Shown here: piece by piece, positions 1 to 6,522 of the stretch
Layout: each line of letters begins with the position of its first letter
Numbering within the stretch: position 1 is the stretch's first letter
NCBI GenBank assembly: GCA_023409695.1
Contig: JAEYQZ010000146.1
Coordinates: 1 to 15,873 of the forward strand
DNA length: 15,873 nucleotides
Reading direction: 5' to 3'
Origin: Methanobacteriota archaeon
GTDB lineage: Archaea > Methanobacteriota > Methanobacteria > Methanobacteriales > Methanobacteriaceae
Notes under the pieces: model-generated
Databases searched by the model: none
Seen by the model: only the letters and a program-made list of their open reading frames with translations
What the model was told of the DNA's origin: nothing
Translations under genes and position numbers: made by a program

Positions 1-164
1 TTGCATGTGCAGGTACTGAAATGGGCCTTGATACAGCATGGGTTTTAAAAAGCTGCGCATCTGCAAACCTTTTCCATCCATCAAAAGGGTTCAGATTTGT
101 TGAATTATTAGCAAAACCAGGAATTGCTCTAAATCCAGATATAAATATCGAATATTTGAGGTAG
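1..164 (+). CDS. C-terminal fragment of an unrecognised protein
   Basis: An open frame runs in from the left edge (first full codon at position 3) and stops at TAG 162-164, giving the last 53 residues of a protein. The tail starts with ACAGTEMGLD, contains SCASANLFHPSKG and ends NIEYLR. It looks like a soluble enzyme tail, with two cysteine-containing stretches near the edge, but I do not recognise the family from so little sequence. The next gene starts within about 10 bases of this stop, and its Shine-Dalgarno sequence lies inside this reading frame, so the two are probably co-transcribed and translationally coupled. Coding status is supported by the clean open frame and the tight junction; function is unknown. 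Confidence 0.6.
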   Translation, partial: ACAGTEMGLDTAWVLKSCASANLFHPSKGFRFVELLAKPGIALNPDINIEYLR

Positions 165-172
165 TGAATATT

Positions 173-853
173 ATGTTGCCACATGTTATTTTATATAATG
201 CAGTTAGCCTTGATGGGCGAATAACAGGTTTTAATGCAGATGTTGAGTTATATTATGAGCTAGCTTCTAAATGGGATATTGACGCAGTACTTATGGGAAG
301 CAATACGGTTCTAACAGGATTTGGGGCCGAACCTGGAGAAATTGGTGAAGAAAATTTAGAATCGATGGTTAACAGAGAAAAAGATCCAGAAGATTCAAGA
401 CCATTTTTGGTTATTCCAGATAGTAAAGGACAGATCAGGATATGGAATGAATTGTTTAAAATGCCTTATTTGGGGGATATTATTGTGCTGTGTTCTAAAT
501 CAACACCTGAAGAATATATTGATTTCTTAAATGAAAGGAATATTGATTATCTAATTGCAGGCGAGAAACAGGTAGATTTGAAGGATGCAATGAAAAGATT
601 AAATTCTGAATATGGGATAAACTCTATTCGAGTTGACAGCGGGGGCATTTTAAACGGTGTTCTCCTTAATGAAGGATTGGTAGATGAGATTCACGTGCTT
701 ATTCATCCAGAACTTGTTGGAAGTATAAATAAAGGTTCAATATTTATTTCTAAGGATTTAAATCCTTTAAATGATACTATCAAGCTTAAATTAGCACATA
801 TTGATAAATTGAAAGATGATATAATCTGGATTAAATATGACATTATTAAATAA
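173..853 (+). CDS. RibD C-terminal / dihydrofolate reductase-fold reductase
   Basis: This is a 226-residue NAD(P)H-dependent reductase of the RibD C-terminal (DHFR-like) superfamily, the fold of the archaeal riboflavin-pathway reductase acting on 2,5-diamino-6-ribosylaminopyrimidinone phosphate. Family landmarks in order are AVSLDGRIT (10-18), VLMGSNTVL (39-47), the glycine pair in RVDSGGIL (153-160), GLVDEIHV (168-175) and HPELVG (178-183). The length matches the stand-alone archaeal enzyme. The usual E-G-G-G of the cofactor loop is here D-S-G-G, so the substrate may differ from the canonical reductase; it could be a paralogue with an unassigned pyrimidine or pterin substrate. A GTG at 164 is also in frame, but it lies one base from the GAGGT sequence at 158-162. 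The ATG at 173 leaves 10 bases and fits better. It is preceded almost without gap by the unrecognised gene fragment. Confidence 0.75.
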   Translation: MLPHVILYNAVSLDGRITGFNADVELYYELASKWDIDAVLMGSNTVLTGFGAEPGEIGEENLESMVNREKDPEDSRPFLVIPDSKGQIRIWNELFKMPYLGDIIVLCSKSTPEEYIDFLNERNIDYLIAGEKQVDLKDAMKRLNSEYGINSIRVDSGGILNGVLLNEGLVDEIHVLIHPELVGSINKGSIFISKDLNPLNDTIKLKLAHIDKLKDDIIWIKYDIIK

Positions 854-905
854 GGTTTATGCTGAATTTTAAACATCAACTCTTAAAATTTAAAAGGTGA
901 ATTAA

Positions 906-1511
906 ATGCAATTAAATCCAGAAACCAGTAATATGGCCAGATATCTTGCTTCATCTGAAATTATAGATTTTGAGAATTTAGATATCCAGAAAAAGGCTTT
1001 GTATCTATCAAAAGATATTGAAGATGAAATTCAGTTGATAAAAACTGTTTATGAATTTGTACGTGATGATATTTCTCATTCGGTAGATATTGGCAGGGAT
1101 AATGTGACTTGCAAGGCATCGGATGTTCTGAAATATGAACACGGTCTGTGTTTTGCCAATTCTCATTTACTAGCTGCCATTTTGAGATATTTGGGAGTTC
1201 CAACTGGATTCTGCTATCAAAAACTTGAATTTGATGGAAAATTCGGCCTTCATGGGTTAAATGCTGTTTTTATTAAGAGTTTAAATAAATGGATAAGGCT
1301 TGATGCCCGTGGAAATGAAAATGGAATCAATGCCCGGTTTAGCATTGACGAAGAATATCTTGCTTACTTGCCAGAAGAAGAAAAGAATGAAGTTGATTTC
1401 AAGGTTATATATGCTGAACCGGATAAAAGAGTTGTGGAAATATTGAGGCAGAGTAGAAATTTAAATGAAGCTTTAGATAAAATATTTAATACTAGTTGGC
1501 TATTAAAGTAA
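906..1511 (+). CDS. Small transglutaminase-like protein, copy 1
   Basis: This 201-residue protein has a transglutaminase-like (papain-fold) core. The expected catalytic triad is visible: Cys82 in HGLCFANSHLLAA, His116 in LHGLNAVF and Asp133 in RLDARGN. YEFVRDDISHS (49-59) before the cysteine is the usual TGc-family lead-in helix. There is no signal peptide, membrane segment or pseudomurein-binding repeat, so it should be cytosolic, unlike the secreted pseudomurein endoisopeptidases that share the Cys-His-Asp arrangement. Members of this superfamily act as peptidases, amidases or protein cross-linkers; the substrate here cannot be read from sequence. AAGGTGA lies five bases before the ATG. It is strongly similar along its whole length to the protein encoded at 2689-3273, so the pair arose by duplication. 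Confidence 0.8.
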   Translation: MQLNPETSNMARYLASSEIIDFENLDIQKKALYLSKDIEDEIQLIKTVYEFVRDDISHSVDIGRDNVTCKASDVLKYEHGLCFANSHLLAAILRYLGVPTGFCYQKLEFDGKFGLHGLNAVFIKSLNKWIRLDARGNENGINARFSIDEEYLAYLPEEEKNEVDFKVIYAEPDKRVVEILRQSRNLNEALDKIFNTSWLLK

Positions 1512-1558
1512 TTAAGTACTTTTAAGCATATTTTCTTAAATAAACTTTTAATTGTATG

Positions 1559-1578
1559 TATTTCTTTTATTTTTTTGT
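1559..1578 (+). terminator. T-rich termination tract after copy 1
   Basis: A T-rich run (TATTTCTTTTATTTTTTTGT) lies about 50 bases after the stop of the first transglutaminase-like gene. No stable stem precedes it. Archaeal transcripts commonly end at U-tracts of this kind, so it is a plausible terminator. The rest of the 269-base gap before the methyltransferase gene shows no open frame or clear structure. Confidence 0.35.
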
Positions 1579-1780
1579 TAAATGTACACATATGTGCTGT
1601 AAAGCTTTAAATAGAACTATCCTGTATAAAATTCATTCAAACCATTTACTTGGGTATGTTTTGATCTTATTACTCTTTAAATAAAAGTCACGGCGTTAAA
1701 AGACTAAATGAGATGAGAAATCAAAAATGAAAATATAAATTAGTTTAATGGACTAACAAATTTTAAGGGGAATAATTATT

Positions 1781-2584
1781 ATGGGTAACGATTATGTTCA
1801 TGGATATTCTGAAGAGGAGTCTAACAGGTTGCTTGATCAGGCAAATACACTTGCTGACCTTCTGCATGAGGGTACTAAATACTCTGCAGGAAGTAAAGTT
1901 TTAGAAGCAGGTTGTGGAGTAGGGGCTCAAACAGTAAGGCTTGCTAAAAGCAGCCCTGAAGCTAAAATTACTTCAATTGATATATCTGAAGACTCAATAA
2001 TGCAGGCAAAAGAGCTAGTGGAACAAAATGGGTTCTCAAACGTTGAATTTCAAAGGGCAGACCTTCTTAATTTACCATTTGAAGATGAAACTTTTGATCA
2101 TATATTTGTATGTTTCGTGCTTGAGCATCTAAAGGATCCAATAGCTGCATTGGAAAGTTTAAGGAGTGTTCTTAAGAAAGGGGGCTCAATCACTGTAATT
2201 GAAGGTGATCATGGGTCATGTTATTTCTATCCTGAAACAGAAGAATCAGTTAAAGCTTGGGAATGCTTGATAGAGTGTCAAACTGGACTGGACTGTAACC
2301 CAATGATTGGAAGGGAAATTTATCCCCTCTTAAAAAATTCCGGATTTGAAAATGTTCAGGTTTCACCCAAAATCGTATATGTAGATGCAAGCAAGCCTGA
2401 TTTGGTGGAAGGGTTCAATAAAAGAACCATTATTGCAATGGTGGAAGGAGTTAAAGAACAGGCAATTTCTTCAGGTATGATGAATGCAGAATCCTGGAAA
2501 AAAGGAATAAGGGATTTATATAAAACAACAGGGCATGATGGGGTTTTCTTTTATAACTTCTTCAAGGGTACTGCAGTAAAATAA
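1781..2584 (+). CDS. Class I SAM-dependent methyltransferase
   Basis: This 267-residue protein has a Rossmann-fold S-adenosylmethionine methyltransferase core. Motif I is LEAGCGVGAQT (41-51), the acidic residue binding the ribose is Asp67 in SIDIS, motif II/III regions are FQRADLLNLPF (90-100) and FDHIFVCFVLEHL (105-117), and KKGGSITVIEGDHG follows. The N-terminal YVHGYSEEESNRLLDQA is typical of a methanogen-rich subgroup of small-molecule methyltransferases of the Methyltransf_11/31 type. The C-terminal ~120 residues, rich in aromatics, probably form the substrate lid. The acceptor is unknown. The start is supported by AAGGGGA upstream of the ATG. It sits between two paralogous transglutaminase-like genes on the same strand, with gaps of 269 and 104 bases, so co-transcription is possible but not tight. 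Confidence 0.85.
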   Translation: MGNDYVHGYSEEESNRLLDQANTLADLLHEGTKYSAGSKVLEAGCGVGAQTVRLAKSSPEAKITSIDISEDSIMQAKELVEQNGFSNVEFQRADLLNLPFEDETFDHIFVCFVLEHLKDPIAALESLRSVLKKGGSITVIEGDHGSCYFYPETEESVKAWECLIECQTGLDCNPMIGREIYPLLKNSGFENVQVSPKIVYVDASKPDLVEGFNKRTIIAMVEGVKEQAISSGMMNAESWKKGIRDLYKTTGHDGVFFYNFFKGTAVK

Positions 2585-2688
2585 GAAATTGAAATCTAAC
2601 ACATTTTATTTTCTTATTTTGATATGAAATTTGTATTTAGAGAAGCAGATTAAAATACAAAAAACATAAAAAGCTCGGGGTCAAAAAT

Positions 2689-3273
2689 TTGCAGTTTAAC
2701 CAGATAGATGATATAACAGATTATTTGAAAGATTCTGAAATCATGGATTACAATAATTCCAGGATCCAGGAGAAAGCGTTAGAACTATCTTTAAATTCTA
2801 AAAATCAGTTTGAAACTATCAAAAATATTTATGAATTTGTAAGGGATGAAATATCTCACTCACTGGATATCCATGGCCAGAAAGTCGCTTTCAAGGCATC
2901 TGAAGTTTTGGATAATGGTCAGGGAATTTGTTTTGCAAAATCCAACCTGCTTGCTGCAATACTCAGATTTTTGGAAGTACCAACCGGTTTTTGCTATCAA
3001 AGACTTACTCATGGGGGAGGCTACATACTCCATGGGCTTAATGCAGTATTTTTAGATGGTAAATGGTACAGACTAGATGCTAGAGGTAACAGGGAGGATG
3101 TGGATGCCCAGTTTTCAGTTGGTATGGAAAAGCTTGCATTTCCAGTTTCGAAAGAAGGTGAAGTGGATTATCTGGGAATATACAGCGAACCTGTTGAATC
3201 AGTTATAACTGCTTTTAATGGTGCTGAAACAGTCGATGAACTTATGGAAAAGATTCCAGATAGGCTAATCTAG
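2689..3273 (+). CDS. Small transglutaminase-like protein, copy 2
   Basis: This is a 194-residue paralogue of the protein encoded at 906-1511. The triad is conserved: Cys81 in QGICFAKSNLLAA, His115 in LHGLNAVF and Asp130 in RLDARGN. YEFVRDEISHS, VPTGFCYQ and RLDARGN are shared nearly word for word, while the C-terminal ~50 residues have diverged. There is no signal peptide. The start is a TTG with GGGGT eight bases upstream; it is preferred because the translated N-terminus (MQFNQ) lines up with MQLNP of copy 1. As with copy 1, the fold points to amide-bond chemistry, but the target is unknown. Catalytic residues are intact in both copies, so neither looks like a decaying duplicate. Confidence 0.8.
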   Translation: MQFNQIDDITDYLKDSEIMDYNNSRIQEKALELSLNSKNQFETIKNIYEFVRDEISHSLDIHGQKVAFKASEVLDNGQGICFAKSNLLAAILRFLEVPTGFCYQRLTHGGGYILHGLNAVFLDGKWYRLDARGNREDVDAQFSVGMEKLAFPVSKEGEVDYLGIYSEPVESVITAFNGAETVDELMEKIPDRLI

Positions 3274-3329
3274 AACAGCATCTAAAAAATTTATTAAGTT
3301 AACTAATTTCATTAAAAAGAATAAGAAAA

Positions 3330-3351
3330 TTATTTTAATGTATTAAAATAA
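3330..3351. terminator. Hairpin between convergent genes
   Basis: A perfect 10-base inverted repeat, TTATTTTAAT and ATTAAAATAA, separated by GT, lies between the converging copy 2 transglutaminase-like gene and the DUF2795 gene. The arms carry T-runs in both directions, so the element could serve as a bidirectional terminator. The stem is pure A/T, so its stability as RNA is modest. Confidence 0.4.
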
Positions 3352-3362
3352 GTTATAGTCCC

Positions 3363-3596
3363 TTATCTGCCGTGTTCGTGTCTAATTTCTGACCATTCTT
3401 TATGTTTAAGCTGTGATCCTATCCTGATAAGTTCATCTTGAGATTTATACTCTTCATCGGGAAGAGTTTCTAAAGCACTGATTACATCTGCGCCAGCGCC
3501 GTTAATTTTGGCGTGTTTAATTAATTCAGGTTTTTTAGCTGGATACTGTACACCACCTAAATAATTATAAACGGCTTCAGGGCTCATTCCTGCCAT
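3363..3596 (-). CDS. DUF2795 family protein
   Basis: This 77-residue protein matches the pattern of the DUF2795 family: YNYLGGVQYPAKKPELIKHAKINGA followed by DVISALETLPDEEYKSQDELIRIG, where the conserved features are G-x-x-YPA, a 'hAkxnGA' helix end and L-P-x-x-x-Y. The function of the family is not established; it is a small helical domain often found alone in bacteria and archaea. A strong AGGAGTGAT lies three bases before the ATG, so the start is secure. It is the last gene of the minus-strand block and faces the plus-strand transglutaminase-like gene tail to tail. Confidence 0.75.
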   Translation of the reverse strand: MAGMSPEAVYNYLGGVQYPAKKPELIKHAKINGAGADVISALETLPDEEYKSQDELIRIGSQLKHKEWSEIRHEHGR

Positions 3597-3692
3597 TATA
3601 TCACTCCTTTAATCATTTTTAATTGGATTGTTGGTTGGATTACATGCTATTTAAACAGCTCAGTCATATGCCACAGTATTGTTCAATTCAGT

Positions 3693-4037
3693 TTATATTC
3701 TCAGGAATTGGGATTGTCTAATTTTATTACTTATTGGAACTGCCGTCTTTTTACTGAGGTGCAATAATTGAAATTCTGGGGCATATAACAGCTTTTTTGT
3801 AGGTATTAAAAGCTGGGTCTTTTTGTCTTTTAATATCAACTCATATCTGATCAATATTTCCTCAAGGTCACGAATTATATCATCATTATATTCATGCAAG
3901 CGTTCCATTAATTTTGTTCTGAATATAAAAGTTGCAACACCTGAATATTTATTATATCTCAATATTTCATACGTAGCCTTGATTACAGATTCCCTTTTTG
4001 TCATAGGATGTCTCATGTACTTATTTATGATCATCAT
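3693..4037 (-). CDS. Small protein of unknown function
   Basis: This 114-residue open frame encodes a basic, helix-rich protein: KRESVIKATYEILRYNKY, then EYNDDIIRDLEEILIRYELILKDKK. I do not recognise a family. There is no signal peptide, membrane span or metal-binding motif. No Shine-Dalgarno sequence precedes the first ATG pair at 4037, and later ATGs (for example before TKRES, residue 13) are also possible starts. An A/T box lies about 18-25 bases upstream of the first ATG, which could fit a leaderless transcript. The amphipathic helix pattern and charged composition favour a real gene over an opposite-strand shadow, but evidence is modest. A hairpin array lies 70-170 bases upstream of its start. 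Confidence 0.45.
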   Translation of the reverse strand: MMIINKYMRHPMTKRESVIKATYEILRYNKYSGVATFIFRTKLMERLHEYNDDIIRDLEEILIRYELILKDKKTQLLIPTKKLLYAPEFQLLHLSKKTAVPISNKIRQSQFLRI

Positions 4038-4367
4038 GTGATAAATAATATTACTATTTAATGTTCATGTATGATCCTATGCATGAATTATTCTTTATAT
4101 TAAATCGTAGTGTTTGAAAAACTACGTTTTTCAACCGCAAAAATAGAAAATTTTTGCATGTTTGAAAAATCTATGATTTTTCACAAAAAATTTTTAATTT
4201 TGATGTGAAATTTCTGATTTTATAACCTTCCGGACATGAACGTTTAAAAAAAGCATAAGCAAACTCATATGAAATAATCATTAATTGGATTAATAGGTTT
4301 AAATTAGGTTTATTTTAACTTCAATATAGCAAATACGTTGAATAGTGTGTTTTAATATTATATTAAA
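4038..4367. other. 330-base intergenic region with hairpin array
   Basis: There is no credible gene here. The left part carries an array of A/T hairpins (annotated separately). The right part is plain A/T-rich sequence with one small direct repeat, TAGGTTTA at 4294-4301 and again at 4305-4312, an 11-base step. Both neighbours are on the minus strand, so the region should contain the promoter of the small unknown gene at 3693-4037 and the 3' end of the DUF429 transcript. Confidence 0.6.
4106..4208. repeat. Tandem A/T hairpin array, locus 1
   Basis: Two composite units follow each other, each opening with the identical 11-mer TGTTTGAAAAA (4111-4121 and 4159-4169). Unit 1 holds hairpin TTGAAAAAC-TAC-GTTTTTCAA (4114-4134) and hairpin GCAAAAAT-AGAAA-ATTTTTGC (4137-4157). 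Unit 2 holds hairpin TGAAAAATC-TAT-GATTTTTCA (4163-4183) and a weaker CAAAA/TTTTG pairing (4184-4202). The CTACG of the first hairpin can instead pair with CGTAG at 4106-4110, giving a mutually exclusive fold. The same two-hairpin unit, doubled, occurs at 14046-14166. All pairings were read directly from the sequence; the role is unknown. Confidence 0.8.
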
Positions 4368-5006
4368 TTATAGAGACGTTTTAAAATTTAAAATATCATC
4401 CATGCTGCGGTTTTCTTTAGGAAGAATTATGGTACCTTCATCTACATCACCAAACTCCATAAATTCTCCATACATGTAAAATACGCCTGTTATAGCAAGC
4501 AGTGCAGCGTCCAGTTCATGTTCGCTGATATTTTCTGGTAATTCAAAATATTTTGTTAAATCATTATGTAAATCGGAAAAACCTAAAATTTTTTGAATAG
4601 TCCTTGGATGGGATTCTAAGACAGTATATTGATTTCTAAGTTTCTCTGCTATTTTAATGCCTCTTTCTGTAAGCATTCTCATCCCGCGGAATGTAAGGGG
4701 CAATGTTCTTCCATATTTGCGCATTCCAACTTCTGCTTCCCTAAAATGCCCTCCCTCTTTACTGCAGCTGCAGTCTTTACTCAGGCAGCATCTGCCCTTT
4801 GGAAGTGATAGTGGAGCATCAATCACAATTAAAGATGGATTTTTCTCCTGGATATAACTTAAAATATCTTCATTTCCAAAAAGAGTGTTAAACTCAAGAT
4901 TATGTAAATCTAAAAAGCAGACTCCTGTTGGATTTTCGGGTTTTCCTGATAGATCTATTCCAATGATTTTCATATTATTCAGAACTGTGTAATCAAACAT
5001 TAGCAT
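4368..5006 (-). CDS. DUF429 protein, predicted RNase H-fold nuclease
   Basis: This protein is up to 212 residues long and belongs to the DUF429 family, predicted to have an RNase H-like nuclease fold. Four well-spaced acidic residues fit such an active site: Asp18 in IGIDLSG, Asp63 in VIDAPLSLP, Glu131 in VLESHPR and Asp166 in HELDAALLA. A cysteine cluster, GRCCLSKDCSCS (71-82, Cys 73, 74, 79, 81), interrupts the domain and could bind a metal. The family has no established substrate. Homologues usually begin at the M-K-I-I-G strand, so the true start may be the ATG at 4973 rather than 5006; neither has a good Shine-Dalgarno sequence. It lies 65 bases downstream of the nitroreductase gene on the same strand and may be co-transcribed with it. 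Confidence 0.75.
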   Translation of the reverse strand: MLMFDYTVLNNMKIIGIDLSGKPENPTGVCFLDLHNLEFNTLFGNEDILSYIQEKNPSLIVIDAPLSLPKGRCCLSKDCSCSKEGGHFREAEVGMRKYGRTLPLTFRGMRMLTERGIKIAEKLRNQYTVLESHPRTIQKILGFSDLHNDLTKYFELPENISEHELDAALLAITGVFYMYGEFMEFGDVDEGTIILPKENRSMDDILNFKTSL

Positions 5007-5071
5007 GACTGAAAAGCAAATTCTAAGAAATTTAACGTTTAATCTGAAAAAATGGTTTGTATTAAATTAAA

Positions 5072-5593
5072 TTAATATGTTTCACGATGAATAAAATCTT
5101 CAATTTCTTCTCTTGGTGGAGGAATGGGCTTTTCATCAGGATAACCTACCGTAATTATTGCTACGGGCCTTACATCGTCTGGAATTCCTAACAAAGATGA
5201 AACTGAATCTTCATCAAAGGCTCCATTCCAGCAAGCTCCGAGTCCAAGATCATGAATCATAAGGAGCATGTTTTGAGCTGCACATGCTGCATCCTGTATG
5301 CAGTAAAGTTCCTGCCCTCTCTCGCCATATGTAGTACTTGATTTTCGCTTATAAGCACACATTACCAGCACCACAGGGGCTTCTGCAATGAACTCCCTTA
5401 TGTAACATGCAACTGCAAGTTGAGATTTTATCTCAGGGTCTTTTACAACTATAACTTCCCAGCTTTGTAAATTTCCAGCAGAGGGAGCCCATATACCTGC
5501 TTCAATTATTTTATTTATAAGCTCATTATCAATTTCTTCATCTTTATACTTCCTTATACTTCTCCTATTCCGTATAGCTTCATATAAGTCCAT
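5072..5593 (-). CDS. Nitroreductase family FMN-dependent oxidoreductase
   Basis: This 173-residue protein has the compact nitroreductase fold, which binds FMN at the interface of a homodimer and reduces nitro compounds, quinones, flavins or enones with NAD(P)H or another donor. Landmarks are NRRSIRKYKDEEI at the N-terminus (phosphate-binding arginines), WAPSAGNLQSWEVIVV (36-51), LGLGACWNGAF in the second FMN segment, and VAIITVGYPDEKP near the end. The short length is usual for archaeal members. The physiological substrate cannot be inferred. GTGAT lies three bases before the ATG, and a 32-base imperfect dyad sits immediately upstream. The DUF429 gene follows on the same strand. Confidence 0.88.
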   Translation of the reverse strand: MDLYEAIRNRRSIRKYKDEEIDNELINKIIEAGIWAPSAGNLQSWEVIVVKDPEIKSQLAVACYIREFIAEAPVVLVMCAYKRKSSTTYGERGQELYCIQDAACAAQNMLLMIHDLGLGACWNGAFDEDSVSSLLGIPDDVRPVAIITVGYPDEKPIPPPREEIEDFIHRETY

Positions 5594-5603
5594 ATTATCA
5601 CAA

Positions 5604-5635
5604 CATTACCTTTTTAATAGATTAAAGGTTTAATG
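5604..5635 (-). promoter_or_regulatory. Candidate operator dyad before nitroreductase gene
   Basis: An imperfect inverted repeat runs CATTA-CC-TT-TTTAAT, centre AG, ATTAAA-GG-TT-TAATG (plus-strand reading). The inner TTTAAT/ATTAAA, the CC/GG and the outer CATTA/TAATG are all complementary, with two extra bases in each arm at different places. It ends 10 bases upstream of the ATG, where a bound repressor or an RNA hairpin would affect transcription start or translation. Its role as an operator is inferred from position and symmetry only. Confidence 0.4.
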
Positions 5636-5725
5636 GTATTAATTTGTAAATTATGTTTAATATAGTATAAGATAATTTTTAGCATGTACTCTTGAAACTT
5701 GATTATTTAGCAGTTAAATGGAATT

Positions 5726-6511
5726 TTATCTTCTGTAAATTTTCGTGGTGTAATATTTCTTAAAACCAATCTTTTTATAAACTGGATATCCCATTTCACT
5801 TGCCTGTAAAATAGAAATGCGGTATCCCCTATTTTTTGCTTCATTTAACAGGTAATAAACCATAGTTTTAGCTATACCCTTTCTTCGAGCCTTAGGGATC
5901 GTCCCAATATAAAATAAACCTGCAGCCCCTTCACCATCAAAAAGTACACCTGTAGCTACGGGATTTCCATTTAGAAATCCTAGATAATAATGAGAAATAG
6001 GGCTTTCAAGTCCAGCATTAATAAAATATTTTTTATAAGACTGAATTATTTCTGGAAATCCAAAGCTTTTTACCAGAATATCGGTCCATATTTTCAGTTC
6101 ATCTAAATTAAGAACTTCTTTTATCTTCAAACCTTCTGGAAAGTTAAAATTTTTATGTATATTTTCAAGATTAACTGCCATGGCGTTCCAATCCTCTTTA
6201 TGTGTAAAACCGTAATCTTTCAGGAGGTTTTGCAGGTTTGCAGGATGTGATTTGGGTGTGATGTACCATGAAGCAGATATATTTAACTTTTTAATCCTTG
6301 AGAATATCTGCTCAATACTTGTAGATAAATCCGATTCATCGAAATTTGCCATGAAAATGCGGCTGAACCAGTTTTTTGTGAATATATATTTAATTTTAGG
6401 GGTATCACAGACTTCATCACCATTTAAACGCCCTAAATTAATAAAAAACTCTGCAGTATTGTATTCAATCAAACTGGATATTTCCTGATGAGTTTCCATA
6501 TCATCACGCAA
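5726..6511 (-). CDS. GNAT-family N-acetyltransferase
   Basis: This protein of up to 261 residues has a C-terminal GNAT acyltransferase domain that would transfer acetyl from acetyl-CoA to an amine. The CoA-binding motif A is seen in LFYIGTIPKARRKGIAKTMV (199-218, R-R-K-G-I-A), followed by the helix YYLLNEAKNRGY and the motif B region LQASEMGYPVYKKIGFKKYYT. The N-terminal ~120 residues form a second, degenerate GNAT-like half or a family-specific extension. The substrate is unknown. The frame opens with TTG at 6511, but the ATG at 6499, preceded by GTGAT, is a more likely start. The gap from taw2 upstream is only 11-23 bases, so the two genes probably form one operon, although nothing in the sequence ties the acetyltransferase to tRNA modification. 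Confidence 0.85.
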   Translation of the reverse strand: MRDDMETHQEISSLIEYNTAEFFINLGRLNGDEVCDTPKIKYIFTKNWFSRIFMANFDESDLSTSIEQIFSRIKKLNISASWYITPKSHPANLQNLLKDYGFTHKEDWNAMAVNLENIHKNFNFPEGLKIKEVLNLDELKIWTDILVKSFGFPEIIQSYKKYFINAGLESPISHYYLGFLNGNPVATGVLFDGEGAAGLFYIGTIPKARRKGIAKTMVYYLLNEAKNRGYRISILQASEMGYPVYKKIGFKKYYTTKIYRR

Positions 6512-6522
6512 AATTAATTAAC

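Noticed and set aside
906..1511. Transglutaminase-like protein as a pseudomurein endoisopeptidase
   Set aside because: No signal peptide, no pseudomurein-binding repeats and short length; only the catalytic triad is shared.
3823..4041. Plus-strand frame opposite the small unknown gene, and similar frames inside other genes
   Set aside because: Opposite-strand or out-of-frame shadows without ribosome binding sites or protein-like motifs; the minus-strand reading is more protein-like.
4106..4208. Hairpin array read as a CRISPR array
   Set aside because: Units are only two, the repeated part is about 11 bases, and the 'spacers' are themselves self-complementary; there are no cas genes.
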